Shown here piece after piece: positions 41,736-44,646 of a DNA stretch of 44,646 nt. Below the pieces are notes generated by a model. That model was not told the DNA's origin. It worked only from the letters and a program-made list of their open reading frames with translations, and did no database searches. Each line of letters begins with the position of its first letter. Position 1 is the first letter of the stretch. The position numbers were made by a program, and so were the translations under genes. The DNA is from an uncultured Prevotellaceae bacterium. Its GTDB lineage: Bacteria; Bacteroidota; Bacteroidia; Bacteroidales; Bacteroidaceae. Location of the stretch: positions 1 through 44,646 of the forward strand of contig ONXQ01000001.1 in NCBI GenBank assembly GCA_900321835.1. The letters are read 5' to 3'.

Positions 41736-42356
41736 TCAGATCCAGATGAAAAGTGTGAAAATGATGGCGCAGACGAGGCCGAGGAAAAAGCCTGCGAGCA
41801 CTTGGGCGAGGCTGTGCTGGCGCAGTATCATGCGGCTGGTGCCGAGCAGGCCCGAGAGAATGAGCAGTCCGCAGGTGGGCCACAGGGGGTTGTAGTAGAA
41901 GATGTGGCTGAAGGCGATGAGCAGTCCGACGAGTCCGCCCATGCCGACCATGTGGGTCGAGATTTTCCACCGCAGGTTGATGAGCATGGCCAGGACTTGT
42001 GCGGCGATGGCTGAGGTGATGACGCAGCGGAAGAAGGTGGCGGTGTTCATTTGCAGGAGGAGCAGGAGGCAGGAGGCGTAACTGAGTAGGGAGAGCAGGT
42101 AAGGCATGTGGCGGTGCTGGCGGTGGGAGAGTTGCCAGTGGCTCCAGCGGTTGAGGCGGCGGAAGACATTGATGCTGACCATCGGGATGATCACGGTGAA
42201 GGTGACGACGATGGCGAGCACCAGGAGTTTGTAGCCCATGGGGAGCAGGCGCAGGTAACTGAAGAAGAGCAGCCAGAGGAAGGCCCAGGTCGGCGCGTAG
42301 AAGGGTGCAGAGAGGGCTGAGAGGATGCGTGAGAGTTGTATGAATCTCTTTTCCAT
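41736..42356 (-). CDS. PAP2-like integral membrane protein
   Basis: 206 aa with about six membrane helices. The pattern KISTHMVGMGGLVG (PAP2 motif 2 position, where PSGH is expected) and SRMILRQHSLAQVLAGFFLG (motif 3, SRxxxxxHxxxx) indicates PAP2 ancestry. The SGH is changed to STHM and the final Asp of motif 3 is Gln, so phosphatase activity is doubtful unless the nearby His residues substitute. It starts 1 bp after the rpoN stop codon, hence co-transcribed. Role may be in lipid or undecaprenyl metabolism, inferred from family only. Confidence 0.75.
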   Translation of the reverse strand: MEKRFIQLSRILSALSAPFYAPTWAFLWLLFFSYLRLLPMGYKLLVLAIVVTFTVIIPMVSINVFRRLNRWSHWQLSHRQHRHMPYLLSLLSYASCLLLLLQMNTATFFRCVITSAIAAQVLAMLINLRWKISTHMVGMGGLVGLLIAFSHIFYYNPLWPTCGLLILSGLLGTSRMILRQHSLAQVLAGFFLGLVCAIIFTLFIWI

Positions 42357-42357
42357 A

Positions 42358-43719
42358 TTACATTCGGCGTCGCAGTGTGGCGGTGGGTATGTTCATCTCG
42401 TCGCGGTATTTGGCTACGGTGCGGCGTGAGATGGGCTGTCCGTGCTGTCGCATGAGCACGGAGAGTTGTTCGTCGCTGAGGGGGTTGCGTTTGTCTTCTT
42501 CGTCGATGAGTTGGCGCAGGAGGGGGTAAACGTGGGTCTTGAGGATGAGTTGTCCTTCGGCGTTGGTCTTGGAGCGGAGGAAGAAGTGCTTGAGGGGGTA
42601 GAGTGTGCCGTCGAGGAGTGCGTATTTGCTGGCGACGACGCGGCTGACGGTCGAGATGTTGAGTCCAGTGCGCTGTGCGACGTCGTCGAGGCGCAGGGGG
42701 TGGAGTTGGGCGTCGTCTTGGGTGAGCATGAAGTCGCGCTGCAGGGCGATGATGGCCTTCATGGTGGCGCTGAGGGTGTGGTGGCGCTGCAGGATGGCTT
42801 GGACGAACATTTGTGCGGCCTCGACTTTCTGGCGGGTGTAGGTGTAGGCGTCGCGCTGTGTGCGGGTCATGCGGCTTTCGGGTGCCTGCTGATAGGTGCG
42901 CAGTTGCTGGAGGTAGTCGGGGCTGACGCGGAGCGGTGGCACTTCGCCTTGGTTGAGGCTGAAACTGACTTGGCTTTCGTGGTCGGTTTCGATGATGAAG
43001 TCGGGGATGATGGTCTGTGCGCGGTCGTCGGCGGCTTCGTGGAGCGAGCGTCCGGGGTGGGGGTTGAGGCGTCCGATGGCGAGGATGGCGCTGCGGAGTT
43101 GTTCGGCGGTGACGTCGAGTTGGCGTGCCATGCGCTCGGTGTCGTTGCGCTGGAAGAGGGGGAAGGCTTCGGTGACGATGCGGCGTGAGAGCAGGAGGAC
43201 GGGTGTGGGTTGGGTTTCGCTGAGGATGCGGTCGATTTGGATGAGCAGACATTCCTGGAGCGAGCGTGCGCCGATGCCGGGCGGGTCGAACTGCTGGAGC
43301 ACGGCGAGTGCGTCGGCGAGTTGCTGGGGGCTGACGTCGATGTTGTGGTTGAAGAGGAGGTCGTCGACGATGTTCTGGAGGGGGCGGTCGATGAATCCGC
43401 GGTCGTCGAGCGAGCCGATGAGGTACTGGATGAGTTGGCGCTGGAGGGGTGTGACGTCGTAGTCGGCGATTTGTGCCTCGAGGTCTTCGATGAAGGAGCG
43501 TGTGTCGCCGATGGGAATTTCGGCTTGGGGCTCGCGTCGGGAAGATTGATAGACGGGCAGGTCGTCGGCGTCGTAGAGGGTGGTGTCCGGAGAGTCCGGA
43601 CGCACGCGCTGCTCGAGGTCGGTGACGGGCAGTTCAACGAGTTTCGCCACAAGGTATTGTTGTGGCGAAAGTCGCTGTACTTGTATGTCGCGCTGCTGCT
43701 GTACCTGTCCCTGCTTCAC
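42358..43719 (-). CDS. rpoN: RNA polymerase sigma-54 factor
   Basis: 453 aa, GTG start at 43719 (17 bp after the upstream stop; no ATG in the gap). Region I is recognisable (IQVQRLSPQQYLVAKLVELP, then EQRV) though the usual DNPALE acidic patch is replaced by RPDSPDTTLY. Core-binding and DNA-binding domains follow (LNPHPGRSL, HxxLSATMKAIIALQRDF). The RpoN box is SRRTVAKYRDEM near the C-terminus (consensus ARRTVAKYR). Sigma-54 requires AAA+ activators, none of which is in this window. Between a small acidic protein gene and the PAP2-like gene. Confidence 0.93.
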   Translation of the reverse strand: MKQGQVQQQRDIQVQRLSPQQYLVAKLVELPVTDLEQRVRPDSPDTTLYDADDLPVYQSSRREPQAEIPIGDTRSFIEDLEAQIADYDVTPLQRQLIQYLIGSLDDRGFIDRPLQNIVDDLLFNHNIDVSPQQLADALAVLQQFDPPGIGARSLQECLLIQIDRILSETQPTPVLLLSRRIVTEAFPLFQRNDTERMARQLDVTAEQLRSAILAIGRLNPHPGRSLHEAADDRAQTIIPDFIIETDHESQVSFSLNQGEVPPLRVSPDYLQQLRTYQQAPESRMTRTQRDAYTYTRQKVEAAQMFVQAILQRHHTLSATMKAIIALQRDFMLTQDDAQLHPLRLDDVAQRTGLNISTVSRVVASKYALLDGTLYPLKHFFLRSKTNAEGQLILKTHVYPLLRQLIDEEDKRNPLSDEQLSVLMRQHGQPISRRTVAKYRDEMNIPTATLRRRM

Positions 43720-43736
43720 GGTGTTCGTGCGTGGGT

Positions 43737-44069
43737 TTATTCTTCGTCCTGCTGCTCGGAGTAGTCCATTTCGGCCTGTATGACGAGCAGGATGTCGTCG
43801 TGTTCAAACTCGCCCACCTGCTCCTTGCGTGCCTGGCGGCAGACGTAGTCGGCGATGGCGTCGAGGTCAACATCGACACATCCGTCCGCGTCGGGCTCCT
43901 GGTCGAAGATGCCCTGCGAGGTGTAGTAGTCGATGAGCAGGTCGAGGATGTAGTAGAGGTCCTCGTCGGAGAACCGTTCCTTCAGTTCCTGGGGCAACTG
44001 CTGGCGGATGAAGGCCACTTCGCGGGCGTCGTCCTCGGCGTCCAGCAGGATTTCGTTATCGATTGACAT
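43737..44069 (-). CDS. Small acidic hypothetical protein
   Basis: 110 aa, strongly acidic (SIDNEILLDAEDDAREVAF; ends MDYSEQQDEE), no signal peptide or membrane segment, mostly helical. A conserved-looking middle is ELKERFSDEDLYYILDLLID, then DVDLDAIADYVCRQARKEQV. It looks like a Bacteroidales-conserved protein of unknown role I have seen next to rpoN; recall only. It is separated from rpoN by 17 bp, suggesting co-translation and possibly a link to sigma-54. The gene begins right after a GGAGTTAAA repeat element. Confidence 0.75.
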   Translation of the reverse strand: MSIDNEILLDAEDDAREVAFIRQQLPQELKERFSDEDLYYILDLLIDYYTSQGIFDQEPDADGCVDVDLDAIADYVCRQARKEQVGEFEHDDILLVIQAEMDYSEQQDEE

Positions 44070-44079
44070 AATATAAAAA

Positions 44080-44223
44080 GGAGTTAAAGAAGTTAAAGGG
44101 AGTTATCACTCACTTCGTTCGTTCAGGAAGTTAAAGGACGTTACTTTTTTAGGGAGCCGGCATTAGAGTTTGCAGACATTCGTCATTTAACTCCCTTAAC
44201 TCCCTATAACTCCTTTAACTTCC
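44080..44223. repeat. GGAGTTAAA inverted repeat element, copy 2
   Basis: The left arm has GGAGTTAAAG-type 9-mers (44080-44106); the right arm has the inverse TTTAACTCC-type 9-mers (44187-44222). It carries GTTATCACTCACTTCGTTCG (44102-44121), 19 of 20 identical to the copy at 26741. It lies between trxA and the small acidic gene, immediately after the trxA stop codon. Confidence 0.75.
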
Positions 44224-44231
44224 CCAACACC

Positions 44232-44540
44232 TTACAGCATGGCCTTGATTTTCTCCTCGTAGGCGGCCTTGACGGTAGCGCCGACGATTTTGTCGACCAC
44301 CTTGCCGTCCTTCAGGAAGAGGACGGTGGGGATGTTGCGGATGCCGAACTGGAAGGCCAGGTCGTCCTGTTCCTCGACATCGACCTTGCCCACGATGACG
44401 CGGTCCTTGTACTCTTCGGCCAGTTCCTCGATGACGGGTGCCACCTTGCGGCACGGGCCGCACCATGTGGCCCAGAAGTCCACTACCACCGGCTTGCCGG
44501 CATTCAAGATCTCGCTGAAATTCTCAGTTGTAATTTCCAT
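44232..44540 (-). CDS. trxA: Thioredoxin
   Basis: 102 aa, cytoplasmic disulfide reductase. Active site WCGPC (26-30), cis-Pro region [12 protein letters not shown], and the buried acidic residue in VVDFWATW. Length and order are those of classical thioredoxin 1. It has its own promoter (44578-44607); the 162-bp gap to the next gene is filled by a repeat element. Confidence 0.97.
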   Translation of the reverse strand: MEITTENFSEILNAGKPVVVDFWATWCGPCRKVAPVIEELAEEYKDRVIVGKVDVEEQDDLAFQFGIRNIPTVLFLKDGKVVDKIVGATVKAAYEEKIKAML

Positions 44541-44577
44541 AATGACTAATAATTTTGGTTTCTACTGATTCTCTTTG

Positions 44578-44607
44578 CAAAGTTACGATTAAGTGAGCGG
44601 AATACAA
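44578..44607 (-). promoter_or_regulatory. Promoter of trxA
   Basis: Minus strand TTG (complement of 44605-44607), a 19-bp spacer, and TAACTTTG (complement of 44578-44585): an exact consensus. The ATG follows 37 bp on, at 44540. Confidence 0.78.
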
Positions 44608-44646
44608 AATGAAAGTAAAAAAACTTGAATCTTTTTTATCACGAAA

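Noticed and set aside
42191..43252. 353-codon frame overlapping rpoN, full of Pro/Arg/His
   Set aside because: Alternate frame of rpoN with low-complexity peptide; the sigma-54 frame has the RpoN box and correct neighbours.

Overview
The window is chromosomal DNA of a member of the Bacteroidota, order Bacteroidales, most likely a GC-rich relative of Prevotella (Prevotellaceae). The reasons are six promoters of the Bacteroidota form (TTG or similar, 19-21 bp, TAAYTTTG), no Shine-Dalgarno sites, C-terminal sorting tails of the YDLTGRRV...SPGIYIV type on secreted proteins, a long-clade IspG, and the gene order acpP-fabF-rnc. I see no rRNA, tRNA, CRISPR array, transposase or phage gene.

Layout. 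1-9628 (minus): one secreted-protein operon read from a promoter at 9598-9628. It encodes a 2119-aa CotH/lamin-tail/Ig-like mosaic, a beta-helix protein ending in a dockerin, a protein that begins with a cohesin-like domain, and the start of a tiny peptide gene. 9862-11220 (plus): a Tyr-rich secreted protein with its own promoter and terminator. 11279-17528 (minus): topoisomerase IV subunit B, coaD, an S41 protease and ybeY, interrupted between parE and coaD by a lower-GC HNH endonuclease/adenine methyltransferase pair. 17730-20233: a GNAT-like protein divergent from an abundant OmpA-type porin. 20248-25550 (plus): CHASE2 membrane sensor, small FecR-like exported protein, and exported TPR-CHAT (caspase-like) protein. 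25757-31981 (minus): WYL regulator, rnhB, DUF3108 protein, Big_5 lipoprotein and a GH3 enzyme. 32357-34788 (minus): three lipoproteins (nucleoside hydrolase, cupin, PheC-like binding protein). 34882-37480 (minus): acpP, fabF, rnc. 37795-39658 (minus): typA. 39743-44607 (minus): trxA, a small acidic protein, rpoN, a PAP2-like membrane protein, purE and ispG, ending at a strong terminator.

The least explained feature lies between the genes. Seven arrays (9685, 13301, 17579, 22005, 25600, 32153, 37620) are built on one plan: an 18-bp near-palindrome plus a 4-bp, usually T- or A-rich, spacer, giving an exact 22-bp period. Four palindrome sequences are used (cores GAGCGCTC, AAGYRCTT, GTACCACTGCGG and TTTCGTCTGCGG), and two arrays switch from one sequence to another without losing the 22-bp register. 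The length and the palindromy are kept while the sequence is not. Six of the seven lie just beyond the 3' end of a gene. Other short repeat families (GGAGTTAAA inverted elements, CTCCCC/GGGGAG hairpin elements, GGGTCAAGGGTC repeats, AATGAAGAAT repeats) also fill intergenic gaps, and some have run into the ends or linkers of coding genes (rnhB, ybeY, the cohesin-like protein).
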